A stretch of 64,000 nt of DNA from an uncultured Megasphaera sp. (GCA_934193515.1 CAKPVJ010000001.1:1-64000), one strand, 5' to 3'; counted from the first letter of the stretch, positions 1 through 7,961 are shown. A program made the numbers and translations. Notes: generated from the letters alone by a model not told the origin.

Positions 1-65
1 GAAAATGTCTTGGCTACAAAACACCCTATGAGGTCTATTTTTCAAAAACGTTGCACTTGACTTGA
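1..65 (+). CDS. IS30-family transposase, C-terminal tail only
   Basis: The frame entering at base 3 reads KCLGYKTPYEVYFSKTLHLT and stops at 63-65. The CLGYKTPYEVY block is the typical last segment of the DDE integrase core of IS30-family transposases. The rest of the gene lies outside the window on the left, so it is not possible to tell whether the element is intact. The element would end within the next few dozen bases, just before the hairpin at 78-114. Confidence 0.8.
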   Translation, partial: KCLGYKTPYEVYFSKTLHLT

Positions 66-77
66 CAATTCATCTAT

Positions 78-114
78 AAAAAAAACGGACTCAGTTATCT
101 GAATCCATTTTTTT
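78..114 (+). terminator. Intrinsic terminator after the IS30 transposase
   Basis: An A-rich stretch leads into GGACTCAG-TTAT-CTGAATCC (87-106), one mismatch in eight pairs, followed by a run of seven T. The flanking A and T runs can extend the stem, so it may work in both directions and also end the minus-strand RAYT transcript. Confidence 0.6.
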
Positions 115-215
115 ATAAAGATATTATGTTACAGCCCCTTTTTTTGCTGATCCAGGATAATTTATCTGTTTGTACGAATAAACATCCCGACCTATTACAC
201 GTTTGTCAGTCAATA

Positions 216-731
216 TTACTCTCTATTACTTTTAGCTTGTTCATTTTTTTCTTTTAACAAGGCGGCATGCGCTTCTCTGCACAGCATATCATATTGCCAG
301 AGGCGGTGGTGTTCCCGCAGGTTTTCACAAACGGCATGCAGCGTGTATTCGTGCCGAATTTCAGTGCTGTGAAAAGAACCTTCCCAAATGGGAAGAGAGG
401 TATGCTTGGCGTGCAGCATAGGCGGCGTCATCATCCGTTTGCAGCGCCGCGCAAACCAGTTGAGTATATACGGTTTATGCTGCCGATACGAGAGGAGAAA
501 ATGAATATGATTCGGCATGACGACGAATTCCTGTATCATAATGATTTTGGATGTTTGCTGCATCGTTTTCAATACAGTTTCCGCAGCCTGTCCCCATTCA
601 TTTGGTTTCCAGACGTATTCTTGATTGATGGAGCGGATCGTTCCCAGCGTGGGAAGACGGCCATTTGTGTACAGCGTGAGCAGTTGGGTGCGCAGAGAAG
701 GGCGCCTAGATTTTAAATGAGAGTTTTTCAT
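216..731 (-). mobile_element. RAYT / IS200-like Y1 transposase
   Basis: This 171-residue protein belongs to the REP-associated tyrosine transposase group (COG1943 type). It carries the metal-binding HUH motif in EFVVMPNHIHFLL near residues 68-80, and the N-terminal half ends in an LGTIRSI...YVWKPNEWG segment typical of the group. Family members nick single-stranded DNA through a tyrosine and act on short hairpins. The usual YIxxNPV helix with the catalytic tyrosine is replaced here by YTLHAVCENLREHHRLW, so activity is uncertain. The ribosome binding site AGAGGTGG precedes the ATG. No flanking REP palindromes were recognised, and it may be a domesticated single-copy RAYT. Confidence 0.75.
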
Positions 732-1234
732 AACATATCCACCTCTTTTTGATTGATAACTATAGTATACAATAGAAAGATTAAAATAAGATTAAAAAAT
801 GGGGTGTGAAGATTAAAATTAAATTAAAATTTGAGAAAAATGCAGTAGTTTTTGACAATCTAGTAACAAATAAATATCGCGCAACCACACTTTGAAGTAT
901 AATGAATCTGCTACAAAACACCATTTCAAAGGAGTTACGCGATGAATTAATTATTCCTCGAAAATTCGACGATGGGTAGTCTGTTTCGATTCTTTAATAG
1001 ATACTCTACATCCAGTCAAAAAATCTCCTTCTCATCATATCTTTCATGCCCCTTAAATTATCAAGTGAAAATATAACGAAATGTTCCCGTGTTAAAGTTT
1101 GTTAAAACAATCCGCATACGGCAGCATATCCTCGCAATTCACACGCTTTTTCAAACAGAAATTATATCTTCAAGAAGATTTTTATCTAGTACTCCTCCTC
1201 TATGAAATCTTAATAAATCATCACTCAATGTATG
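732..1234. other. AT-rich intergenic region with an orphan RBS-start
   Basis: This 500-base gap has no convincing gene. It contains TATAAT (898-903) and, downstream, AAAGGAGTTACGCGATG (929-945), a good Shine-Dalgarno and ATG that runs into TAA after two codons. A short string GCTACAAAACACC (910-922) also occurs in the IS30 tail at 13-25. It may be the decayed 5' end of a lost gene or insertion sequence. A 60-codon plus-strand reading frame at 1099-1281 has no family resemblance and is probably chance. Confidence 0.35.
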
Positions 1235-3277
1235 CTATTTTTTTCCATCAATGCAGTTCAAACAGGTATCTCTATGTTTGACAATCCATGCTGTCAATGC
1301 CGCCATATCTGACGACAGTTTACATCCCGTGTTATCTCGGGGTATATATTTTTCCCACACTTCCGGAACAGATTCGCCCACTTTTTCGGCTCGTCCGGAT
1401 GCTGTTTCTCCTAATTCATCCGCTGTAATCCACTGCTTAGGTGTTGCCAAAATATGTGGCTGCGGTTCCATTAATGGTGGATATATGGAATAATATACAA
1501 ATCCTTTCGGCGCAATCAGTTCCATAATCGTTGGTATGATATTGAGATGCGTACCAATAGTGGTATTTTTGAACAGTTCCTGTGAAATTTGCGGATGATG
1601 CATCAGCAATGGAGTACAATATAATTCTCTAAACGTATAATCCCTCGGAACCAGTTTAGTTTGATTGAGAGGAGTATATAAAGAAGAATGGTCTCCTGTA
1701 TAAATGAAAAGACTGTCTGGATATGCCTGCTTCATTTCTTGGATAAAACGGTGCACTGCTAAATCAGCATATCTTGCGGTTCCTAACCCGGCACACCTTC
1801 CTTTATTGCTGCGAATATCATCCCCTGCATCTTTCAACAAATGTTCCGCATCAAATTGCAAGACGCTATTTGGAATTTTATACGGGCCATGATTAGATGT
1901 CGTGTATACAAAATGAAAGGTGGGCATATCGACTTGCTTCATGAGCTGTGCCGCTTTTTCTAAAAAGACATGGTCATACACACCAACCCACGTTTTCGGA
2001 GCATCGGGCCCGCAAAAATCAACGGCACTTTCTACTCGGTCAAATCCTTGGGCTTTGCCAAAATGATTGAAATTTCCGTTGGATGCATTGCCGCCATACC
2101 AGTATATCGTCTGATACCCCAATTTTTTCATCTGCCATGCTAAGGCAGTAGGTACTGTTCCATGCCAAAATCCTTCATTTTCATTCAGCTCCAATTGTGC
2201 GTCGTATATGCCCGTCATTAACGAAACAATAGAAGGACGAGAAACATTGCCTGCCGGCAAAAAATTTTTTAAATATGCTGTATGTTCATCTTTTGCCAAT
2301 TCTCGACTACCATCTAACGCATGAACGACAGCATACATCGGATCCATGGCCCATTGCGGCACGCTTTCTCCTACTATCAAAAAAATATGAGCAGGCTTGG
2401 TGATGACAGCTCCCTTCGCCGTTCTCCGAAATGCATACAGCGGATTCGGCAAAGATTTCCAGTTTTCTTTCACAGCATTTGGCATGAGACGAGTCACCGC
2501 TTGTTCCAAATCGGCATCGCTTTTTTGCATTTCTTCTGCAATCGGTCTGCGATGAACCCACTTTAACGCAATTAAATCATCAATGCACGCTTTAGCTAAA
2601 AAAGCATCTTCTTTGACAAGCGACGGAATGGTATCCCATTCGGGCTTGCTGCGATGATCGAACGTCCCACCATACCGGACCCAATAAAAACCTAGAATGC
2701 TTCCCACAAAAACAGCTGCATTAAATCCATACTGCACCATTGTAGAATCAAACATCGGATACGGGACAGACGGCAACTGCTGTATAACCCAGCATGCGCC
2801 TGCCAGCACTGGAACAAAGGGAATGTATCCCAACAAAACAGCCAATCCATGGTCTTGATGAAAAAAAACGTCGATTAAATTATGTTTTTCTGCATGCTTA
2901 CCCATATGCACCAAATAATTGTACGTATCATGGAAATGACGATAAAAAATAATTTTACCCATAAAAGCCGCATACAAGACAACGCCGTAAACTGTCCCTA
3001 TGCCCACTCGCATCGCATCACCATGGACAACAAATATATCCCAAAACATAGCTGGCAATGATATAATCACCAAAGGAATCAAAAATACATAGGCGTTAAA
3101 ATCCATGCCCCACCAAAACCCAAATCGAAAACATTCAAAAACAACTCGTCCTTTCCCTTTTAAAGAGCCCGGATGATATGCCCAAATAAACGCTAAGCGA
3201 AATATAGCACAAACAATCGGAAATAAAAGAAAAAGCTTGATATCTTGCTGCATGGACATAAAAAAATGCTCAAACAC
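1235..3277 (-). CDS. LTA-synthase-like membrane sulfatase (phosphoglycerol/phosphoethanolamine transferase family)
   Basis: The protein has an N-terminal block of four to five membrane segments (about residues 15-200) and a C-terminal alkaline-phosphatase/sulfatase-fold domain outside the membrane. Metal-site motifs are visible: VGESVP near residue 304, TTSNHGPY, and YTGDHSS. The region KKLGYQTIYWYGG...FNHFGKAQGFDRV is typical of LtaS/OpgB-type enzymes, which move phosphoglycerol or phosphoethanolamine from a lipid to an envelope acceptor. The nucleophile should lie in GNVSRPSIVSLMTG, where a serine replaces the usual threonine. I chose GTG at 3277 because AAGGAG lies 8 bases upstream; an earlier GTG at 3286 overlaps that site. 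It has its own promoter. The substrate is unknown. Confidence 0.75.
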   Translation of the reverse strand: MFEHFFMSMQQDIKLFLLFPIVCAIFRLAFIWAYHPGSLKGKGRVVFECFRFGFWWGMDFNAYVFLIPLVIISLPAMFWDIFVVHGDAMRVGIGTVYGVVLYAAFMGKIIFYRHFHDTYNYLVHMGKHAEKHNLIDVFFHQDHGLAVLLGYIPFVPVLAGACWVIQQLPSVPYPMFDSTMVQYGFNAAVFVGSILGFYWVRYGGTFDHRSKPEWDTIPSLVKEDAFLAKACIDDLIALKWVHRRPIAEEMQKSDADLEQAVTRLMPNAVKENWKSLPNPLYAFRRTAKGAVITKPAHIFLIVGESVPQWAMDPMYAVVHALDGSRELAKDEHTAYLKNFLPAGNVSRPSIVSLMTGIYDAQLELNENEGFWHGTVPTALAWQMKKLGYQTIYWYGGNASNGNFNHFGKAQGFDRVESAVDFCGPDAPKTWVGVYDHVFLEKAAQLMKQVDMPTFHFVYTTSNHGPYKIPNSVLQFDAEHLLKDAGDDIRSNKGRCAGLGTARYADLAVHRFIQEMKQAYPDSLFIYTGDHSSLYTPLNQTKLVPRDYTFRELYCTPLLMHHPQISQELFKNTTIGTHLNIIPTIMELIAPKGFVYYSIYPPLMEPQPHILATPKQWITADELGETASGRAEKVGESVPEVWEKYIPRDNTGCKLSSDMAALTAWIVKHRDTCLNCIDGKK

Positions 3278-3315
3278 AAGCGTCACTCCTTATTCTAAGT
3301 ATATAAATACAATTC

Positions 3316-3345
3316 ATTATACTGCCTGTATTTTATTTTTTGCAA
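3316..3345 (-). promoter_or_regulatory. Sigma-70 promoter of the sulfatase gene
   Basis: On the minus strand TTGCAA (3340-3345) and a perfect TATAAT (3316-3321) are separated by 18 bases, about 40 bases upstream of the chosen GTG. Confidence 0.6.
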
Positions 3346-3487
3346 GTTCCTATTGCTATATATTTTTATAGGATTCTTACAAGAAAAAACACATTGACAC
3401 ATTTTACGAACATATGTTATATTTCTTATATAGTCATGCTGCGCAGCGTCACTGCGTATCAGGACTCGCAAGGAACGGTTTAGTTCA

Positions 3488-3555
3488 CCACAGAAGATAT
3501 CCGTATACGATATGAAATTTTATCGTTATACAAGATATATTCTGTGGTTTTTTTT
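3488..3555 (+). terminator. Long palindrome with T-tract upstream of Rpn gene
   Basis: CCACAGAA (3488-3495) pairs with TTCTGTGG (3540-3547), and the arms continue inward through ATATC/GATAT, GTATA/TATAC and GATA/TATC with small bulges. Eight T residues follow. It looks like an intrinsic terminator that insulates the Rpn gene from upstream transcription. A TGCTATAAT extended -10 element follows directly (3557-3565). Confidence 0.5.
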
Positions 3556-3582
3556 ATGCTATAATTAAAGGAGGAAGCTGAT

Positions 3583-4413
3583 ATACCTACTACGTTTGAC
3601 CAGCTTACCATTACCAATGATTTTCTTTTCAAGAAAGTCATGCAGAACAAACGCATCTGCAAACATCTCATTGAAGAAATTCTTCATATTCAGATTGAAA
3701 CCTTGACCTTTATTGAATTAGAGAAAACCATCGACATTTACCACAACAGCCACGGTATCCGCCTGGATGTCACAGCACACGATGAACATCACACGCGGTA
3801 TAATATTGAAATGCAGGCTTCGGATGTCATCAACGAAAATACGGGCTTATCGGTACTGCCCAAACGCACACGGTATTACCAAGCCATGCTGGATATGGAT
3901 TTATTAAAAAAAGGCCAACCGTATGACAGGCTCAATCCGACGTATATCATTTTTATCTGCAACTTTGACCTGTTTGGCAAGGAGCTGTATTCGTATACCT
4001 TTCAAAAGCAATGTCAAGAAGACACATCCTTGACCTTGCCTGACGACACTACTGTTTTGTTTCTCAATGCAGCGGGCACCCACGGCAGCGTGACACGCCA
4101 TGTCAAAAGTTTCTTAACATACGTCCATGAACACATTGTCACCGATGCGTTCACCGACGAAATCAACACGGAAATTTTAAAAATCAAATGTGATGAAAAG
4201 ATACGAGGTGAGTTTATGCATTTCGAATTATTATTACACGATAAAAAAGAAGAAGGCCGTCGTGAAGGTCGGCGTGAAGGCCGTCATGAAGAACGAGTCG
4301 TACTAATCAAAACGCTCATGGAAAGCATGAACCTTTCTATCGAAAATGCCATGACGGCTCTCAAAATACCACCGGCGCAATGGGAGTATTATAAAAAACA
4401 AATTTTTTCATAA
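3583..4413 (+). CDS. Rpn-family PD-(D/E)XK nuclease/transposase with an ATA in place of the start codon
   Basis: This belongs to the Rpn (recombination-promoting nuclease, PDDEXK_2) family. The nuclease core shows the D...(I/V)E-x-Q signature, here in TRYNIEMQ, which stands in for ExK. The C-terminus has an arginine-glutamate-glycine repeat (EGRREGRREGRHEER) and a helix ending in IPPAQWEYYK. The reading frame is open back to 3565, and the family start (MPTTFDQLTITNDFLFKK-like) aligns to ATA at 3583, eight bases after a perfect AAAGGAGG. No ATG, GTG or TTG lies upstream in frame. The first in-frame ATG is at 3640 and would remove about 19 conserved residues. Either ATA is used as a weak start or a G-to-A mutation has silenced the gene. 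Confidence 0.75.
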   Translation: MPTTFDQLTITNDFLFKKVMQNKRICKHLIEEILHIQIETLTFIELEKTIDIYHNSHGIRLDVTAHDEHHTRYNIEMQASDVINENTGLSVLPKRTRYYQAMLDMDLLKKGQPYDRLNPTYIIFICNFDLFGKELYSYTFQKQCQEDTSLTLPDDTTVLFLNAAGTHGSVTRHVKSFLTYVHEHIVTDAFTDEINTEILKIKCDEKIRGEFMHFELLLHDKKEEGRREGRREGRHEERVVLIKTLMESMNLSIENAMTALKIPPAQWEYYKKQIFS

Positions 4414-4510
4414 GTGCAATATAACACAGTGCATAGAAAAACATGCAATCTGTTTCCGTTCTAGTCGCAGGTATCCATCCTACTTGATTTCTTTCTTTTT
4501 TTTACAAAAT

Positions 4511-4613
4511 ATGCTAAAATAAAAAACAGAGATAGTCCGATGGCGGAACATCGGCTCTCCTCTATTAGAATAGTGTTGAAGAAGGCCGTGTACCGCAGGG
4601 TATGCGGTTTTTT
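4511..4613 (+). ncRNA. Candidate antisense RNA antitoxin of a type I toxin locus
   Basis: An extended -10 element (TGCTAAAAT, 4512-4520) precedes a structured stretch with stem CCGATG-GCGGAA-CATCGG and flanking AGAG/CTCT pairs. It ends in the terminator ACCGCA-GGGTA-TGCGGT plus seven T (4592-4613). It points toward the toxin remnant at 4628-4705 on the opposite strand, so toxin mRNA reading leftward would be complementary to it. This is the layout of par/RNAII-like antitoxins next to holin-like toxins. The call rests on layout and structure, not on recognised antitoxin sequence. Confidence 0.5.
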
Positions 4614-4627
4614 TCGTTACGTCTTAC

Positions 4628-4705
4628 TTATTTACGTACTGAAATAATCAACACGATTCATGCAGCAAAAGCTATCATCAACGACAACGCTTCATATACA
4701 CTCAT
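4628..4705 (-). pseudogene. Holin-like small membrane toxin (Hol-Tox type), interrupted by TGA
   Basis: Minus-strand translation from ATG 4705 gives MSVYEALSLMIAFAA, then TGA (codon 16, 4658-4660), then IVLIISVRK and a TAA stop. MxVYEALxLMIAFA...LVxxILSxxK is the hallmark of the 25-35 residue holin-like toxins of Firmicutes type I systems. A single change (TTA to TGA) would account for the break. The start has a good site GAGGTGATCAGC. The GAGG lies inside a GC-rich hairpin (4715-4728), the kind of sequestration expected for such toxins. It is too short to appear in routine gene calls. Confidence 0.7.
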
Positions 4706-4714
4706 GCTGATCAC

Positions 4715-4728
4715 CTCGCTTCCGCGAG
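4715..4728 (-). promoter_or_regulatory. RBS-sequestering hairpin of the toxin mRNA
   Basis: In the toxin transcript CTCGC-GGAA-GCGAG folds into a five-pair stem whose right arm contains most of the GAGG ribosome binding site of the toxin start at 4705. A -10-like TATAGT lies upstream (4759-4764). Confidence 0.5.
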
Positions 4729-4823
4729 GAAAACCGAATACATCGAACTACCTCATGTACTATAATTTATATTTGGACTGCAAGGTGCTTAGAAAAATAC
4801 TCTAAAAAACAATTTCTTACCAG

Positions 4824-5783
4824 TTAAAATGGAAGCTGATGCATAGAATCTAGAATTTTACGTTTCATCGCATCTTGCAGGTATGCATGGTTCAAACTGC
4901 GTTTAGTATATGCTAAATATGTACTTTTCGTTTTTTGTACAAGTAAATCCGTAAAAAAACGTTCCCAGCTAAAGAACTTTTTACAATCAATATACGCACT
5001 AGGGTCTGCTAAAATATTCTTTATTTCACTGTCCGTGACAATTCCGGCACGAAGCACAAGCCATTCAAACGATTCCGGCAAATAAAGGGTAATCTTTCTT
5101 CCTAATCGTATCAGTTGCATGATTTTTTCCATTTCACAACCAAATGCAGCTCCATCAGCAATAACTAAAATTTTTTGCTGACGATGAGTCTGTAAAAATC
5201 CGAATATGTTTGATTTCCCCTGCGCACTGACGCATTGTACCTGTCCACCATATGTACTGCTAAAAAATTCAAAGCCAGAATTAGAGTCTTCAGCTAATAA
5301 AATGTCCGCTTTATCGAGTTTAGTATTCGCCGTTTTTCCATATAAATGATAAAATTCGTTATAAACCTGCTTTAATCCTCGATATTTATTTGAGATTCTA
5401 ATACCATAAATCTCTTTAACGCTATAAGGAAGATTGGGCAAATCCTCTCTGGTAATGATGACAAAGTAATTATCGGATTCTTTGACCTGCACTGCAAAAT
5501 CCTCGGACTTAATAAAGCGATTGCACTCATCAATAAAAACGATGCTGTTGTGAATATATTGCAGATTCTCTTGCCAACGCCGCCCGCCAATTACGACACA
5601 AGGTACCTCGCTTTTTACTAAAACACCACTGCTATCCCCATCATTATCATAGGCTGCTAATAGCTCCAGTAATGTAGTTTTACCCGTTGCACTGTCTCCT
5701 CTAATAATCGTAATGTTTCTAGAGATAACAAATTCATAGCGAAGCCTGTTGTTTTGTACTAAAATAGTATACTTGCCTTTCAT
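4824..5783 (-). CDS. P-loop ATPase with C-terminal TOPRIM-like region, partner of a DUF4869 protein
   Basis: The N-terminal half (1-130) is a P-loop ATPase: Walker A GDSATGKTT at 29-37, Walker B IVFIDE at 81-86, and VVIITRED as a possible sensor strand. The C-terminal half has strand-glutamate (ILLAEDSNSGFEFF, E165) and strand-aspartate (ILVIADGAAFG, D210) motifs about 45 residues apart, which is how a TOPRIM core would look. That reading is inference. The start has GTGAGGTAGAAA before ATG. It lies 8 bases behind the DUF4869 gene, so the two are co-transcribed. Pairing of an ATPase with TOPRIM recalls OLD, Gabija and PARIS defence proteins. I do not recognise a named family for the whole protein. 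Confidence 0.6.
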   Translation of the reverse strand: MKGKYTILVQNNRLRYEFVISRNITIIRGDSATGKTTLLELLAAYDNDGDSSGVLVKSEVPCVVIGGRRWQENLQYIHNSIVFIDECNRFIKSEDFAVQVKESDNYFVIITREDLPNLPYSVKEIYGIRISNKYRGLKQVYNEFYHLYGKTANTKLDKADILLAEDSNSGFEFFSSTYGGQVQCVSAQGKSNIFGFLQTHRQQKILVIADGAAFGCEMEKIMQLIRLGRKITLYLPESFEWLVLRAGIVTDSEIKNILADPSAYIDCKKFFSWERFFTDLLVQKTKSTYLAYTKRSLNHAYLQDAMKRKILDSMHQLPF

Positions 5784-5791
5784 TTTCTACC

Positions 5792-6232
5792 TCACAAAAA
5801 ACGATACACCTCATTAAGCCATTCTTCCTGATTATGGACAATAACGCCATTATTCATAATCTTTATCGTATATTCACCATCACCAAAGTTCATACTATGA
5901 TGCAAACTGATTGTTAATGGTTTGGTTTTGGCAATTTCTAGTATCCATTTGGCGCAATTATCACCACAAGCCGTGGCATTAAAAATTTTCCCACTCGTAT
6001 CAAATGCCAACAGCAATAAGGTTTTGACGCCTCCTGATAACTCGCGAGGTGAAATAGGTCCCAATACAGGACTTTGAATCAAATGCGGCCCCACTACTTC
6101 GGATTTGTCTACATCCATGATCATCTTCTTGGCAAAATCATTTTCCAGCCACTCATCTTCGTACTGATTGATAAAATACACAGGCGGATTATAAATTTCG
6201 TTTTCACAATCCCCTAAATAAACCTGCAACAT
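5792..6232 (-). CDS. DUF4869-like protein
   Basis: This acidic protein of 146 residues resembles the uncharacterised DUF4869 family, found beside ATP-binding proteins like its neighbour. Visible features are the start MLQVYLGD, a central segment LIQSPVLGPISPRELSGG, and the C-terminal ISLHHSMNFGDGEYTIKI...NGVIVHNQEEW. I chose ATG 6232 because AGAGAGGTG lies 5 bases upstream; the longer frame to 6268 lacks a site. It has no signal peptide or membrane segment. It may be the sensor, effector or immunity partner of the ATPase; the sequence does not say which. Confidence 0.6.
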   Translation of the reverse strand: MLQVYLGDCENEIYNPPVYFINQYEDEWLENDFAKKMIMDVDKSEVVGPHLIQSPVLGPISPRELSGGVKTLLLLAFDTSGKIFNATACGDNCAKWILEIAKTKPLTISLHHSMNFGDGEYTIKIMNNGVIVHNQEEWLNEVYRFL

Positions 6233-6348
6233 GTTTGCACCTCTCTTACTATGCCATTTAGAAGACATGGCTTATCATTTTAGTATAACAGATTTGCTAT
6301 TTGCAGCATTTGATTTTATTATACTGTGCACCAAACAATCCGTCAAAC

Positions 6349-6736
6349 GCATCTTTGGCTTTACCTGACGACACTACCGTTTTGTTTCTCAATGCAGCGG
6401 GCACCCACGGCAGCGTGACACCCCATGTCAAACGTTTCTTAACATACGTCCATGAACACATTGTCACCGATGTGTTCACCGAGGAAATCAACACAGAAAT
6501 TTTAAAAATCAAATGTGACGAAAAGATACGAGGTGCGTTTATGCATTTTGAATTATTATTGCATGATAAAAAAAGAAGAAGGATGTCGTGAAGGACGCCA
6601 AGAAGAACGAGCCGTACTAATCAAAACGCTCATGGAAAGCATGAACCTTTCTATCGAAAATGCCATGACGGCTCTCAAAATACCCCCGGCTCAATGGGAT
6701 TACTCCAAAAGACAAATTCAATCTTCTCAATCATAA
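6349..6736 (+). pseudogene. 5'-truncated, frameshifted second copy of the Rpn-family gene
   Basis: From about 6349 the DNA is closely similar to the 3' half of the Rpn gene (from about 4024), covering LPDDTTVLFLNAAGTHGSV through the C-terminal helix. The nuclease motif is missing. At GATAAAAAAAGAAG (about 6565-6580) there is one more A than in the first copy, which shifts the frame. The N-terminal part reads to a stop near 6591 and the rest continues in another frame to 6736. It is therefore non-functional. With the first copy it brackets the toxin remnant and the DUF4869/ATPase pair. Confidence 0.8.
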
Positions 6737-6765
6737 CAACATATCTTCACTTTCAACCATGTAAT

Positions 6766-6802
6766 ATAAAGCTGTAAAAAAATTATTTTGTTACAGCTTT
6801 AT
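6766..6802. terminator. Bidirectional hairpin at the 3' end of the O-antigen ligase gene
   Basis: ATAAAGCTGTAA (6766-6777) pairs perfectly with TTACAGCTTTAT (6791-6802). On the minus strand the structure overlaps the last codons of the ligase gene. On the plus strand it would end any transcript from the Rpn fragment. Confidence 0.5.
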
Positions 6803-7961
6803 TATTTTCGGAAGCAAATGCAATTCCTAAACACAAAAATAATATTTGCATGTTAAACTTATTGGTAATCCCTGAATCCACAAATCCATGAACAGAAATA
6901 GCTATAAATGACCATAAAGCTGCTTGATAATATACATTTTGTGGGTATTTTACAATCTTTTTTATTAACAGCAAGAGTAAACCAATTGTAAATACGATAT
7001 ATCCTATGCCCCCAATAATGCCTGTTGTCGAAAAGAAAAAGGCAACATTATTGTGCGGCATAGGTAAATTAGGCTCTTTAGCCATAGGGGAAATATAGTG
7101 AGACTGATATTGTTCTTTCCAATTAGAAAATCCCACCCCATACACAGGGTTATCTTTCCACATCGCATAACTGGATTGAATTAATAACATGCGTTCATTA
7201 TCATAGCTTCGTTGAAATGTCGATAGTCCTAAAAAAGCAACGCCACTTACTGCTGCTGCCAAAATCAATGCACATGCTATATTTTTTCGATTATTGTACT
7301 GTATTCCTATTTTGTTTCTATAGCGCATAAGAAAAACAACAATTCCCCCTATAAACGCGCCCGCTATACCACCTCGTGATTGTGTTGCCAGTAATACAAA
7401 TACAGTCATACCTATAATACCTAAAAGTATGTATTTTATAAGTTGATGATATTGTTTTATGTTTTTTTCTCCATATGACCAATAAAAAGCGATTAATATT
7501 GGCAGAGAGGTTTCCAATACACCAACAAACCCGTTAGGATTAGCAAATGTTCCTGTAATTCGGGTGCCTAACGGCAACGTTATAAACTGATATACAGAAT
7601 ACACACTAACAACTAACAACGACAAGCTTGTGCCATATCCCCAAGATTCTATAGAAAATGATCGTTTTTCAGATAAATATACAACCCAAAAAGGTAGTGT
7701 CCAATAAATATATTTTATGGTTTCACTAATAGATTTTAAATCTCCTGATATAACTGCAGATAAAAGCAAACTGCCAAAAAATACTATATATATTGCTAGA
7801 AATGTCTTATCTGGCCATAGTATCTTTTTAAAATTTTTTACATATAAGTAAATAATAACAACGCATAATAAACTAACTGATATGCTTACACCCGCATTGG
7901 ATAAAGTTGATATCAGAAATGTTGTATATAAAAATAAAAAAATGTTTTTTGCCAAAATCAT
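6783..7961 (-). CDS. O-antigen ligase (WaaL/Wzy_C family)
   Basis: A 392-residue polytopic membrane protein with about ten hydrophobic segments. The Wzy_C core is visible as VLLATQSRGGIAGAFIGG, followed by the large periplasmic loop with GVGFSNWKEQY and PMPHNNVAFFFSTTGIIG. Such enzymes transfer the finished O-antigen from undecaprenyl-pyrophosphate to the lipid A core at the outer face of the inner membrane. An O-antigen polymerase of the same superfamily is the alternative. The site GAGGATGG precedes the ATG. Its base composition is more AT-rich than the housekeeping part of the window, as are the two neighbouring transferases, which suggests transfer. Confidence 0.8.
   Translation of the reverse strand: MILAKNIFLFLYTTFLISTLSNAGVSISVSLLCVVIIYLYVKNFKKILWPDKTFLAIYIVFFGSLLLSAVISGDLKSISETIKYIYWTLPFWVVYLSEKRSFSIESWGYGTSLSLLVVSVYSVYQFITLPLGTRITGTFANPNGFVGVLETSLPILIAFYWSYGEKNIKQYHQLIKYILLGIIGMTVFVLLATQSRGGIAGAFIGGIVVFLMRYRNKIGIQYNNRKNIACALILAAAVSGVAFLGLSTFQRSYDNERMLLIQSSYAMWKDNPVYGVGFSNWKEQYQSHYISPMAKEPNLPMPHNNVAFFFSTTGIIGGIGYIVFTIGLLLLLIKKIVKYPQNVYYQAALWSFIAISVHGFVDSGITNKFNMQILFLCLGIAFASENNKAVTK

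Larger units (their letters stand above)
3278..3582. other. Divergent intergenic region between sulfatase and Rpn gene
   Basis: This stretch holds the minus-strand promoter of the sulfatase (3316-3345) and the long plus-strand palindrome (3488-3547). Between them lie AT-rich DNA and a GCTGCGCAGC palindrome near 3440. No additional coding sequence was seen. Confidence 0.5.

Noticed and set aside
267..716. 149-codon plus-strand frame opposite the RAYT gene
   Set aside because: The minus strand encodes a clear HUH transposase with a ribosome site; the plus-strand product resembles nothing.
4602..4805. 67-codon plus-strand frame
   Set aside because: It overlaps the toxin remnant and terminator and has no ribosome site; the product looks random.
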